Part shown: positions 1-12,800 of the stretch, in pieces
Layout: every line of letters starts with the position of its first letter
How positions within the stretch are numbered: the first letter of the stretch is position 1
Origin: Edolisoma coerulescens
Lineage: Eukaryota; Chordata; Aves; Passeriformes; Campephagidae
Direction of reading: 5' to 3'
DNA: 64,000 nucleotides
Assembly (NCBI GenBank): GCA_013397115.1
Contig: VWZW01006872.1
Location: 124,001 to 188,000 of the forward strand
Program-made: the position numbers and the translations under genes
Notes under the pieces: model-generated
What the model was told of the DNA's origin: nothing
The model's input: only the letters and a program-made list of their open reading frames with translations
Databases searched by the model: none

Positions 1-615
1 CAGTTGGGGTCAGCTGTCTCAGGCATGTCCCATCCCAGCTCCTTGTGCACCCCCAACCCCCTCGCTGGTGGGGTGGGGGGAGGAGCAGGAAAGGCCTTGG
101 CTCTAAGTCCTCCTCAGCAATAATGAAAACATCCTTGTGTTATCAGCACTGTTTCCAGCACATATCCCAAATGTAGTAATATACCAGCCACTATGAAGAA
201 AATTATCTCTATCTCAGCCAAACCCAGCACACTGAAAGTCAATTTGCAACACGCTTCAATTAAGTGTCTAAAACAGAAAGCAGGGGGAAAGAGGCTGAAC
301 TGATCTGTTCTTCTAATGAGTCGTGCTTTGCTCCAGGGGAAACATCCTCATTTCAGCTCAGCTCTTTACAACACAAGACAACAAGAATTTTTAGAAAAAG
401 GTGGTTTTCAGGACAGGTCAATGAGTGCTAATTGCTCCGAGATGTAATATTCTTCTCATGGTTCTGGGTTTTTCAGCCACAAAATCCCCTCAGCTCTCAG
501 TCAGGCTCTTAGCTGTTGAAACTCAAGAAAGCTGTCAGGATTACAGCACAAATTTTGCACCAGCTGAAAAACTGCTCACCCCTGGATGCTTAAAAAGAGC
601 AATTCTGAATCAGAC

Positions 616-637
616 ATATATATATGCATATATATAA
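616..637. repeat. Short (TA)n simple repeat
   Basis: An alternating TA tract is interrupted once by GC (tatatatgcatatatata). It is a simple microsatellite in intergenic DNA. Confidence 0.8.
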
Positions 638-1277
638 TTAGCTCTTTGCAGTCCAGGCCCATAGCAGTCAATAGCAAATCTACTGATTCCATGGGAAATC
701 TAGCAGTGCAAACTTGCTACCCCTGCTTTAATTCTATTCCCAGAAAATTGCTTTGTATTTTTCATAACTAAATCTCTGTCAGGCTTTTCCTGGGTTCCCA
801 GTAGTGCATCTAACAGCAGCACTGCAATTCAGTGACCAGTTTGTGCTACAAAATCTTAGTAAAAACATTGTCCTACAAAAAATGTCCTGAACAAACTTCT
901 TTCACCTCATCTTGCCAGAACTGAAAGTCTCCTAACACTGCTTTAGGCACAAGAAATCTGGTAGATAATAGTTGAATCTCACCTACTGGAAAGGGGGAGG
1001 CAGGAAGGCATGTTAGCTTTGACCTTGCTTCTTGTCCAGGTTTTTACTTTGATTCTGTGGAGAAGTCCCTGTAGGCAGAAGGACCCACCCAGCCCCCAGA
1101 TTCTGGCAGAAAATTATTAGAAGATTTAAGAGTAATTAAAACTGTTGTAAACTGTTTGCTGATGGTTACACCATGACAGAGGCTGTGCCTTCTCCCCAAA
1201 GGAGTATGATGAGATATCCAACACGCAGTCTTGTTCGTCATGTTCAGTCAGGAACAGATCTGAGGGCAGCTAATAAA

Positions 1278-1511
1278 CTTATCTGCATCAGATTAAATTG
1301 CCAATCCTGCCCTCTCCCTGCTCCCTGCCCTCACTCCCTCCCTGCATCAGTTGCACGCATCAAGCCAAATAAAGATAAACGCATGACAAAGTTCATTCGA
1401 GTGATCGAAAATCAAGATGGAACAGCATATTTTTCATCAATGTTATCTCAGGAAATAAAGATAAATTCCCGCACTTCATATTTTAACATAGCTTATCATA
1501 ATCGCTGATAA
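1278..1511. promoter_or_regulatory. Cluster of six GATA-factor motifs
   Basis: GATA-type hexamers (AGATAA, TGATAA or the reverse complements) occur at 1278-1284, 1373-1378, 1443-1448, 1459-1464, 1492-1497 and 1506-1511. Six in about 230 bases is dense, and the last two lie close together in opposite orientation. It could be an enhancer in the downstream flank of WNT11, but AT-rich DNA makes such motifs common. There is no direct evidence of function. Confidence 0.25.
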
Positions 1512-2638
1512 TAGCAACCAAATGTTTTTCAATTGTTGGATTTTGAAGGGGGCTGAGGGAACAGTTTCTTGGTTGAAGGCTCATCAAGTCTAATTTTAAA
1601 TTAGTGTCAGGGGTCACTTCCACTTTATGTTGCATTTCTGATGAGCAGTTTTTGCTGAAATACCTGGCTTGGCCTAATGACTGCAAGAAAGAGCAGGGCT
1701 GTGGAAGTCAGAGCGGTGTTGGAGGGGGAGGAGACTGGGCCACTGTTCTGGGATTCATCACCATTGAAATGCAAACCTTCATCCAAAGCAGCTCTTGGCA
1801 AGCAATTTTTCTGAAGAGACAGAGGACTTCTGGAGATCCTGTGTTCTGTCCCTGTCTCTGACATTACCCAAAGTCTCTTTCTGGGTATTCTGAACTCCAT
1901 GGATTTCAGGCATTTGTTTGTTCGTTTTTAATGACAACATTCAGTGGGAGAGTGTCTTCCAAGACTTTCCATATGCCAACCAGTGGTTTACTAATAGATC
2001 CTTGAGAATCTGTTAGTGCTGTTTTGCTCTCCCTTCCATTGTTCTCTGGTTCCCTGAGGTTCCTAATAGGATGCTGATCAGTGAAATAAAAATTGGAGCT
2101 CGAAAACCTTCATTATGCTAAGTAATTTAAACTTTCTTAATACTGTTTTACGACACAGCGAAGGCCGCACATGGCAGTATTGAAACTCTGACTCCTTATT
2201 AAGTGAATGGCAGTATTGTCATTGGGAACCTTTACATTCTCAGCCAAAGCTGAGAACCTCTTCCTGGGAGATACAATGCATAATCCACTGGATGCAAAGT
2301 CCCCATGGAGGCAGGGAGGAGAAGGTCACAGGGTGTTAAGAAACACCCCTCCAGGTCTGGCGTCATCTGGGGTGCATCAAAAATGGAGCTAGAACATGAA
2401 GGAAGATCCTTGTAAAGCAGGGAGTTGGGACTTAAGAGGATGATATAAATTCTGTAGTTTGGTTTTTGGTTTGTTTTTTTCCCCCGAAATCTCCATTTCT
2501 TCAGAGGTAATCTTCTCCTCTGGAGTTTATAGGATTTTTGCTGCTGACTCTAAGGGAAACACTTTCAGACTTGTCGTTCTACAAGCTGCGAAATGGTTTG
2601 CTCATTAGTTCTTTTGTTTCCTCTTCCTTCTGCAAATG

Positions 2639-3311
2639 TGTGCTGGTTTGAAGGTAAGCCAGTGGGAGAAATTAACCCCACACAAATACCTTGCGAGAGA
2701 TTTCAAGTTTGAGTTACCGTTTAATAGGAAAATTACAATAAATGAGATAGTAGAGAAACACAGGCTTAAACTGACAAGTAAGAATACAACCTAGCCCCTG
2801 TTGGTCGGGGTGGTGGTCACAGTCCAATTAAGCAATGGTTGCAGTGCTGTTGAAATGATCGTTGTGGTCTTGTTGAAAACGGCGGTCCTGTGGAAATTCA
2901 GGTTCCCCTCTGGATGTCTGGTGGTGGTGGTGGTGTCCCAAGTTCCCAAACCTCAAGGTTATATGTGGTCAGGTTCAGGTGGTACCTCCTCCAAGGTGGG
3001 GAGTTACACGGTGGAATGATGTAGTTCTATGAGTAATAGAATATTTTTGGAGTCCTTGCAGCTGTGAGTTCATGATGGCCCATTAGCAGGGATGACCCCC
3101 TTCAGGATGGGTGTGACTGTTGGTATCACAGCTGGGTCATTGTGAAGATGAGGAAACACTGCCTTGCAGGGTTTGGGTGTGCACTGGGTGGCCATTGCAA
3201 ACGACACACCATTAACAGTTTGCCAGGAATAAATAGTTTGGTTATACCTATATTGGCACACTTTCTCCTGTAACCAAGCCCTAATTTTTTAACAAAAAAA
3301 AAAATCATCAC
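2639..3311 (+). mobile_element. Solo LTR-like element (endogenous retrovirus)
   Basis: The block begins TGTGCTGGTTTGAAGG, resembling the start of an avian ERV LTR known to me from passerine genomes. It ends near an A-rich stretch followed by CATCACA. A poly(A)-type signal (AATAAA) sits at about 3231 in the plus orientation, as expected for an LTR R region, and a (GGT)n run lies at about 2921-2937. No retroviral coding sequence and no clear target-site duplication were found, so the exact ends are uncertain. Family assignment is from memory. Confidence 0.5.
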
Positions 3312-6300
3312 AGCAGAGTGGGCTAAGGTTGGGGAGCAGGCTGACCTGTCAGACTACAACCCATAAATTTCAGTAGTTTTTAATTTAATCATCATAACAA
3401 TAAAAAAGGGCTTTGGAGCAGAATGTCTCTGAATTGCAACATCTGGCATGTTTATGTCCTGGTGGAGGATTGGAAGCCATAACCCATACAGGACAAGTAA
3501 GATCATGGCTGGCCATGGGAGGGGAGCTCTTTCCTAAGGCCTGAGCAGAGAGTGTTGAAAGGTAGCATCATCCAGTGATAAGTTGCCATTGCCTTCCCCT
3601 CTGGCAAATCACACAAAAGGAAGGTGAGAGGAGAATAATTAAATGTCAGGAATGCAGCTGGAGGGCTATGGGGAGCCCAAATGGCTTAATGAAAATTTAA
3701 GCTTGAAACTTTGTTTTTTTCAAGACTTACGTTTTGAAATTTTTGGGGAAGCTGAGTAATGAGAGTGAGGTGCTGGGTTCTCTGCTTTCAGAGTAGGCTC
3801 AGAGAAAACACCAGGATAAACCTAGGATTAATCTCTTCTAGTTCGTGGAGGGATTTCAGACCTAAGCTATTGCAAAACTACAGGTGCAAGAGTTATATGA
3901 CTCCAGTGAAATACCCTTCATGAAGCAGAGGGGTTTCCTGGGCAAGGTCATTCCTGCACACTTAGGGCAGGATAAAAGAGGTTTGGCATTGCGCTGGCAT
4001 GGATTACAAATATGTATGGTGAGAAGGACAGGTGGAAAGGAAAAGCTGAAACTAGGAGCATCTTTATCTGTCGCAGCTGTTTTAGATTATCTATTCATGT
4101 CCACTGTACCTACTGGAGCTGGAGTTTTCCCAGGACATTTGGGGCACTGAAAGTCAGAAAATAAAAGGGGCACTGTCTATGTGAAATCTCAAAGAACAAG
4201 ACCTTAGCTTTGTATCTGCTTAAAAAAATAACACTGCTAAGGCGGTAGTAGTCCTCACTGGGAGCTTATGTCATCGCTTCAGTCGTATTTGTTCAAGAAA
4301 AAAGCACTCCCTATTGTAACACTATGGTAATTTTTTGACATATGAACAAGCCCAATGGAGCTTCAGTCCACCCTTCTGACTTCAGAGTAGGAAGCAATAG
4401 CTAAAGATAAACCATCAAGAAACCTCACTGCTGCAGACAACAAACAAGCTATCCCCCATCCCCCCCACTTGCTTTTCACTTGCTAGATAAAATTTACTGC
4501 AAACCTTGCTGTGCTGTGTGGAGTTTGCTACAGGATTGCCAGTATGTTAAATAACTACAAATCCACAAATCATAAAGAGGGGCCGGATAATCTCTGTTTT
4601 GTTAAGCAGCAGATTTATGGAAAGTGCTCCTTGTCCTGATATGCAGACCCTGCTGTTGCAGAGAGCAGCATTACCAAGGGCTCAGAGAGCTGAATTGTGA
4701 GCAGACTCAACAGGGGATGGGACATTTCGGATGTTTATTGGCCAGACTTGCATGGCCAAATCCACAAAGATGTTTCTGTCTCACTTCTTGTTTAGGCACC
4801 TTATTTCTTACTCATTTCAATACCAAATTAAGCATTGGAACAAAAAGCTCTGCATTGACATCTGTAAATCTGGGATCTGCTGACTGGGCAGAGCAGTGAG
4901 GAGTTTTATGGTGGAGCTAATGAGATGGGCAGAGACCAGCCACCACACTGCAGCTCTGTGGCTCTTTATGACCATCGTTTTATTGTAATTTCCCTGCCTG
5001 CTCCAGTGCTGAAATGATAAAGACAGAACAAAGCTCTAAGCAGATATGGGCAAAGATGGATTGTGCTGACAGAGAGCACCACATCAGACTCTGCTCTCCT
5101 CCTGTCCTCTTTCTCCAGGAACGTGATGTGGTCCATGTGCTGTTGCATCCACTTGAAGCCAGAGCTTCTTAATACAACACTGCAAGGGTAAGCTTGTACT
5201 TCATGACGTGGTGCTCCTGGTGTTTGGCTGTCTATAGGCCTCCCCTTCCAGGTTCACAGTGACCAAACTCCTACAGAACTCCAGGTGTTGCTGTGGGTCT
5301 GAGCTCACTTCTACTGTATCTGAGCTGTGCATCAGAGTAAACCCCTGGATGACCACAAGCCTTTTTCCAACCTCACTCAGGCCAGCATCACAGCTGGCCT
5401 TAGGCCAAGCTCTCAGCTGGGTCAAATGGGCACAGCCATGACCTCCAAGGGGCTCTGGCTCTCCCAGCGGAAGAGGGTTTGTGATCATTGCTGATTTAAA
5501 CAATATTCAATTGCAAAGACGCAGCAGTATAAAACAGATGCAAATAAAGAAGTCGATGAAGCTATTTGTAAAAAAAAAAAGCCACAGTCAATGAAGCTAT
5601 TTGTATAAAAAAAAGAACCACAAACAAAAACGCCCCAAACCTGTGTGAAAAGCATTTGAGCTGTATGGTGTCCTCATCTTCAATAAAGTACCCTGTAATA
5701 CTCAGTGTGTGCAAAAATGGCTTAAAGTCAGTGATACCTATAGGACTGCACCTCTTCTTAGGCAGTTTTACTTAATATTTTTGCTGTACAGCACCCAAAC
5801 CCTCACATGGTGCAACCAAATACCATATTTTTCACCTTTCTTTCTGCGACATGGCACAGGATGTATCCTTCTTCTGTGGACAAGGAGGTAAAAGGATACC
5901 CAAAAAGCGTTGCTGGCTGCAGAAAGAAGTCCAGCACAGCAACCTGCTATTGTTATTATTCAAACAGTTCCATACCACCTAAAGAAAGCACTGCATGAAG
6001 CAAGAAACCTGAAATGGTTCCAGCCAGGCCAAGTGGGGCAAGAATTTTATTCCCTCCCCAGCCTTGGCAGAACACATATACCAAATTGACAGTGATCCTC
6101 CCAGTCCAGCTTTGGGTTGATGACTGAGGAGAGCCCTGCATGCACTCCATGTTGAACCAGAAAGATTTTGCCTTGGGCAAACTGATGTGAAGAGAAGTAC
6201 AAATTCACCAAGTTGGAAAGGAGAAGTGAATAGGTGGATTTACGGGTGGAGACAATTTGTTTGGAAGAGAAGTGATAGAGGGAATATCAGGGAGATGAGG

Positions 6301-8095
6301 AGCTAGACACTGCTGGTAAGGTTTTAATGGCTGGTTTTTGAGTTATGATCTTAAGCAGTGGACAACACAGACTCTGCTCTGTTTTCTGAGCTTCTGAGAG
6401 ACCATGCAGGGTGAGCAGAAGATGGTTGTGTCCAGCTCCAGAGGTAATCATGAGGGAATCTCACTCTGCTTCCCAGAAACCGCAACCCTCACGTTGCACG
6501 TGATAACATAAAGACACCATATAAAGCAGAATTTTCATAGTCAACTGAGGAAATCTCAACAATGTGCCAGCGTTTTGAGGTCTGTCTGGGACTTGCCATC
6601 ACCACCAAACCTCAGGGAAGTCACACACAGGACATCTCCATCTCTCTCTCACCTGTGATGCTGAGTGACGCCCTCATGCTAGAGGACGCCCTGTTTCAGT
6701 GAGTAGAAAGACACAGCAGCAATGACAAGTACCTTTGAATCCTAGGCTGTCATGTTTGGATACTGAGCTCAGAGCAGCTGACCTGTCATTCTGCAGTAAG
6801 ACCTTGAGCCAGGGCCATGAAGGTCAGAGAAAATAAGAGTGCAAGAGAGCAGCAAATGTTTCATTCTTTCAGTCGCTGAAGCCTCAGGGGCAGTAGCTAT
6901 CCCAATCTTCAGCATGGAGGTTGATGATGAATGTTTTTGTTACCAATGATAATTTAAACCATGTGCAAAGTTTACCATGTTTGTCTCCTTGCCCTCATCT
7001 GTGGGAGTTCTGCTTTAAGTATATTTTCACCATTCACCTCCAGTGTTGGGATGGGTGAAGCAGTACAATATGACAGAGGACTTTTCTTGTTCCCTTTCTG
7101 AAAAGCTCTCATGGATTTGGGGTACATTTATCTCCCCTTAAGGTGACTTTTTTTTTTCTTCTTCTCTTGCTTCTTAAGAAACTGCCAGACATCTTAAACA
7201 CATTTAAAAATACATGTTCTCCACTGTAATCCATTATCTAAAGTTCCCATGTGGGCTCCACCATCAGAGACTGACAGATTGATAGTATGGTTTGCACGGG
7301 GCCCCGAGGATGGGATGGCTTGGAAACAGAATTAGTGCACAGAGCACATCCTCTGTGTTTCTACCTTTATTGAAAAGCAGGAGTGGGCTGTGTCAGGTGT
7401 GTGCAAGATAAAAAGCAATGATCTAGTTACATGGGATAACAGATGGCAAGATGGAAACCAGTGAGGTGAAAATAAGGGTGGCATAGAGGTTCCTCCAAAA
7501 GAGCTTGTTGATGGTTTTGAGCTGTTTGTGTGCAACTGGAGATTTCTGGTTTATTAAAAAGGGTTCATGTTCGAAATATGTGCAATCTGAAATCTGAATT
7601 CTCACACACCTTGGAGGGGTTTGAATTTAGACCTGTATGCAAACCACATCTTGCATATCCAGGAGCTTAGAACAGAGAAAGGTGTGTCAAGAGGTAAATC
7701 ATGAGGATTCATAAAGGCAAGTCATGCTACTCTTGTTACCATTGGTCAGCAAAATCAAGGGGGGTTGTTCTCTTGCTGGGCTGATCAGCAGCATGGGTTT
7801 CTGAAGGAAATACACATGTACAAGTGTAAAGTATGTGTTCTGTGCATGGTCTTGCATTAAGCTTTTTAGTGCACAGTGTGTTGTGCCTCTAAAGCAATCC
7901 AGGGAAATAGCTATGGCTGTGTTCAGCAATGACTCATGCAGAATTTGCAAAATATCCTAAGTAACCGGACACAGCATTATCAAACTATCAAATTACTATT
8001 TTGGAGGCTGGTTCTTGTAGGGGAGTGCATAGTTTTGGTAGACACTTCCTTCAGAGCCCTGGATGAATAGTGGTGCTGGTCTGGTCCTGGTCTTA
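3312..8095. other. Intergenic DNA, no gene recognised
   Basis: No exon, RNA gene or known repeat family was identified apart from a two-copy tandem repeat at 5552-5621. Open stretches such as 3884-4150 and 5201-5503 show no homology or splice signature that I recognise. Confidence 0.6.
5552..5621. repeat. Two-copy 35-bp tandem repeat
   Basis: The unit GTCRATGAAGCTATTTGTA followed by a poly-A run and a CCACA end is repeated at a 35-base period (5552-5586 and 5587-5621) with few differences. It is a recent local duplication with an A-rich core. Confidence 0.8.
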
Positions 8096-8541
8096 AAATC
8101 ATGGAACTTGGGTTGAAGGGACCTTTAAAGGTCATCTAGTCCAAAAATCCTGCCATGGCAGGGACACCTTCCACTAGATCAGATTGCTCAGAGCCCCATC
8201 CAACCTGGCCTGTTTCTGGGAATGGGGCATCTACTACCACTCTGGGCATCCTGTGCCAGTGTTCTACCACTCTCATTGTGACAAATTTCCTCCTTATATC
8301 TAGTCTGGACCTCCACTCTTTTACTTTAAAACCATAACCCCTTGTCTTATCACAGCAGGCCCTATAAAAGAGTCTGTCCCCATCTTTCTTATAAGCCCCC
8401 TTTAAGTATTGAAATGCTGCAATAAGGTCTCACTGAAGCTTCCTCTTCTCCAGGCTGAATAACCCCAACTCTCTCAGCCTGTCTCCGTAGTAGAGGTGCT
8501 CCAGCCCTCGGATAATCTTTGTGTCCTCCTCTGGACCCACT
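8096..8541 (-). mobile_element. CR1 LINE 3' fragment
   Basis: About 445 bases of the CR1 3' region lie in reverse orientation, with the element's 3' end at the left (aatcatggaacttgggttga). It passes through the typical CTGCCATGGCAGGGACACC block and runs to the cttcctcttctccaggctga segment and beyond. It is 5'-truncated like most CR1 copies and diverged, and no reverse transcriptase domain is present. Confidence 0.9.
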
Positions 8542-9300
8542 AAAAGGTTCGTATCTTTCCTGTACTGACGACTTGTTCCCTCATAACTTTTCAGACCCCA
8601 AGAAAATTAACAAACTCATTTCTCATTCTGCCAATCTGCATGTTGGGTTCATTCAAGTCTAATTGGCATAGCAGGGAAGTGGCAGAGCTGTATCTTGGGG
8701 CAGTGTTTAGCTCTCAGTTTCTAGCAGGAGATTGCATTTTACCTACATCAAAGCAGAAAAGCTTTGATTCCTGACTGCATTAATCAAACTCATGCTGAAG
8801 TAGCTCAGCACATCCGCTGTGCAAGACCTGCAACCCCAGCTGAGGCGTAGGGAGCATATCTTGCAGGCTACCTCCGGCCAATAGCAAGCAGATGGAAGTC
8901 CACTGAGACTCAAACCATCAGAGCCACTTTGCCTTTGGTCTGGTTTTCCAGCAGAACAGGGTAATGCTCATTCCATTTAACTCTCTCGGGTTTTGTCCAA
9001 GCAGTGAAATGTGGGAAGGAGAAGCCCACAAAAGCACTGAAATGGGATGCTTGAGGACCTTGGTACATCTCTTGCCCAAAGTACAGGCTGCTTTTGTGAC
9101 CTCAGGCAATCATTAAGTGTAGGTAGTTTCCCCATCAGTGCTCTGCACTGCCACAGTAGCTGCTGTTTCTTTACTGCACTCTGTCATTGACAGCAGTTAA
9201 TCATTGTACAGAAGCAGCATATAGAGCAGAGCCTGAAGCAGGTTAAAGATGGAAGAGAGAACTATACAAAATTTTGTCTGTTCCTTCTAAGTTACCATCT
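8542..9300. other. Intergenic DNA, nothing recognised
   Basis: This is unique-looking sequence between a CR1 copy and a solo LTR. No exon or repeat was recognised. The last six bases (ccatct, 9295-9300) are the left target-site duplication of the LTR that follows. Confidence 0.55.
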
Positions 9301-9884
9301 CTCCTGGTTTCAGCTGGGCTAGAGTTAATTTTCTTCCCAGTGGCTGGTATGGGGCTGTGCTTTGGATTTGTACTGAACAGAGTTGATAATATAGACATGT
9401 TCTTATTACTGCTGAGCAGAGCTTACACAGACCCAAGGCCTTTTCTGCTTTTTGTACTGCTACACTGGAGAGGAGGTTGTGGGGGTGTGGGAGGTTGGGA
9501 GGAGACACAGCTGGGACAGATGACCCAGGCTGACCAAAGTGGTATTCCAGACTATGTGGCATCATGCTCAGATTAGAAAGTGGGGGGAAGAAGAAGAAGA
9601 AAGGGGGGGACATTTGGAGTGATGGTGTTTGTCTTCCCAACTAGCTGTTATGTGTGATGGGGACCTGCTCTCCTGGAGATGGCTGACCACATGCCTGCCC
9701 ATGGGAAGTGGTGACTTAATTCTTTGCTTTGCTTGTGTGCATGGTCTTTGCTTTCCCTAATAAACTGTCTTTATTTCAACCCATAAGTTCTCTACCCTTT
9801 CAGTTCTCTGCCAGATCCTGCTGATGGAGGAGTGAGCGAGTGGCTGCCTAGTGCTTAGCTGCTGGCTGGGGAGAAACCACAACA
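9301..9884 (+). mobile_element. Solo LTR of an avian endogenous retrovirus, with 6-bp TSD
   Basis: The element starts ctcctggtttcagctgggc, a common start of an avian ERV LTR family, and ends aaaccacaaca. The six bases ccatct occur immediately before (9295-9300) and after (9885-9890), a target-site duplication that fixes both ends. An AATAAA signal lies near 9759 and GT-rich sequence nearby, as expected for an LTR. No internal retroviral genes are present, so this is a solo LTR left by recombination. A relative lies at 21383-22017. Confidence 0.8.
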
Positions 9885-9890
9885 CCATCT

Positions 9891-12800
9891 CACAAGAGGG
9901 AAAGCTGTCATAAGAGATGGTCACATCAATAGTTTCTGCAGTTCATTCTCCATCATTTTCACGTATACCTAAGGGAGAGGTTTCTCATTCCCAGTATCCT
10001 CTAGTGTGTGTTTTATAGCCCCAATGGGGGACTGGTGGCTTTAGTGGTGAGGTGTGTGACAGCTGTGTGGCAAGCATCATTTATTTATCTTGCTGGATGT
10101 GTGCTGGGTCCAGATGGGGTCAGGTTGCTGCACCAAGTTCTCAGCTCTGGAGCATTTGATGTCCTTCCATGTCTCCCCAAGGTCTGAGTTCAGGGAGATA
10201 ATCTGTCTTGAGGGTTCTTCTATTGAGGCAGGAGGGAGGATTAGTTAGGCTTCCTTGTTTTCAAGCAAGCTGAGGCTGTTTGCAGTGAATTTGCTCCAAG
10301 GTCCCTTCTCAAGGTCCTGCATGCAACCAAACACATTTGGCTACCCCTAGTGGTTCATTAACGAATTTCTTAATGAAACACTTGGGGGAAAAAGCAATGA
10401 AGTATGATCTCAGAGAAAGAAATACTGCGAAGGAGAAAGGGATTCAACCCCAATACAAGCTGTTGATCAGAGCTTTGAAGATGATGAGGCACACAAACAC
10501 AGTCCCAGGCGCTGGGTAAAGATTTCTCCTATTTCCTTTGTACTTAAACATCATTTGGAAGTAGAGAACATGGGCCCCTCGTGCACTGCACACACACATA
10601 GTGAGAGATAATGTCTAAACGGAGAAGACATACTGTAAGCAGGGGGAAAAAAAGGAAGAAGAGATTTTCTTGCTCGCGTCTTTGGTTTCTGCCTTACATC
10701 AAGCAGTAAGTTGAGTTCTCTGGGGTCTAGTTCAGTGACCTACTCAATCTCATGGCCTCCACTTCTTTGTAGAGGGCTAGACAGAGGGTTTCAATTGCAT
10801 TTCCTCATCACCTCCGAAGAGCTACAAGCTGATCTATAGACTGACTTTGCAGCCAGAGCCCAAATCTGTTCCCTGAGAAATCTCTTGTGGGTTATTTCCA
10901 ACCTCTCCAACAGACTTTTAGCCCTCAGGAATCACTGCAATTTCTGCTGTGCACACGGGACTAGTGATGTCAGGATGTAGGAAGGCCAGGCAAGGAAAAA
11001 TCACTTCCGGAGGGTTACGGTGTGTGTTTTTCCCCATGGGGCCACTGCAGCACACTTACTTTCAGACAACATCTGAGTATGCAGGCAGCTCTGCTTGGGG
11101 GAAATATTTCATGAGCTGGGCCTGTGTTTGAGGTAGGAGGAATAAAATAAGACTGTATCAGTGTTTGGGTTTATCTGCTTAGATTATGACTATGGTCCTA
11201 AGAGCAAATCTAGAAAATTCGAAGTGGGAAAAGGAGAGAGAAATCATATCCCTGGCACTGAATTATAGCCTTGGCCCCGAATTATCGCCCTGGCCCCCAA
11301 TAAACCCTGCTTAACACCTTGATGTTCTTTGCCCTGGCATTGCAATGGTTAAAAAATACAGCTAAATACAAACTGCTGCAACACTACCTCTAGCAGGCAA
11401 TGGCTGTCACATGCTCAACCCTCATCTGAATTCATCCACAACTCCCCAGAGGACCCAAACAAAAGTTTATTGTACTCCAAAATCACCGTCAGCACACAGA
11501 AAGTGTTGTGTATGAAATACTTGTGACACGGGTCAAAAATCTGGAGAAACAATGGGTCAAACCACTACCAAATGACACAAAATTTGTAATTGGAATGAAA
11601 GATGTAGGAGTCTGAAAGAAAAGACTCAGGTCACTTACCAACAGTCAGGTTTTTCTCTGGTCTGTTCAGATTTTAGTATTGCTCTCCAGCATGTAAAATT
11701 TGTAAAGAGGAGAGTTTCTGAATTATGAAAAATTGAGGATGAAAAGCTGAGGTGGTGAAAAAGCTGAGGATGGAGACACTGAAAGAAGTTACTCTGCCTG
11801 CTGCATTGAGGGCCAGGCTGTCTGACACCCAATGAAGCACAGGGACTGGGCTTGTCCTCTGTGATGCTCAGCACTGAAGCAAAGCTCATAGGAGCACATC
11901 CCTGGAGAGTCGTTTTTGTAGTTCATGGAAAGAAAGAGGTGTTTCCAGAAGAAGTGGGCTGAAATGCCCTCTGACGTTGTCTCTGTTGGGTCAAGGGTAC
12001 TCCTGACTTTAGTTAGCTACTTGAGCTTGTGTGAAATGAGATCTAAAATCCACAGATCTAAATTGAGAGACTAAAGGATAACTCAAGGTAGAGCAGAGAA
12101 GGTGGAAATGGTCACTGACTGGCTGGAGGAGGAGGGGGTCCTAAGTGGAATGATAGAATCGAAGTCAAAGGCAGGAAGATAATGGGGCTGAGGAGTGAAG
12201 GAGATAGGAGGCAAAGCTCCTTTAGTGAATTCCTGGATAAAGAGGAGAACAATTCTTCACAGCCATCCCCAGCTGTCCAGTTCTCTAAATTGTGAACCCC
12301 TGTGCTCCCATGAGAACTCTACCAAGCTGTGAGAGTAGGAAAAGTGAATTCCCACCTACGTGAAAATGCAGAACAGGCAGGAAGTTTACCAGGTACCAAC
12401 AGGATGCCAAAAAAGCCATGGAAAAAAACCAGACAGAGAGGTGCTACTAGCTGGAAATACAGAGATGAGCTAGGTCCATGGGACAGAGGACTCAGACAGA
12501 AATGCAGCTGAATCCCAGTGCCCAGATTTTTGGGAACAGATGTACTCTCAAGAACACACCAGAAAGCTAGAGGTGCCTCTTGCTGGCCAAATACAATCAA
12601 GGATATCTGAGGTCTGGTGAGCAGATGTTATTATACACGCAAGGAAATGCTGGCCAAGCAACAGAGACAATGAAAATATACGGCATCCCAGGAAATTTTT
12701 GAAGGAACCAGGAAGGGTCCTTTTCATCACAAGACACACGAACTACCTCATCATTGCAGACAAGTGTTCAGACCAAGAGGTGGTAGGTGAACTTTCAGAT

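Larger units (their letters stand above)
1..2638. other. Intergenic DNA, no gene recognised
   Basis: No coding exon, RNA gene or repeat family is recognised. It holds a short (TA)n tract at 616-637 and a cluster of GATA motifs at 1278-1511, listed separately. Open stretches here are short and lack splice or family signatures. Confidence 0.6.

Noticed and set aside
9287..9640. 117-codon minus-strand frame
   Set aside because: It lies inside the solo LTR, antisense to it; it is not a gene.
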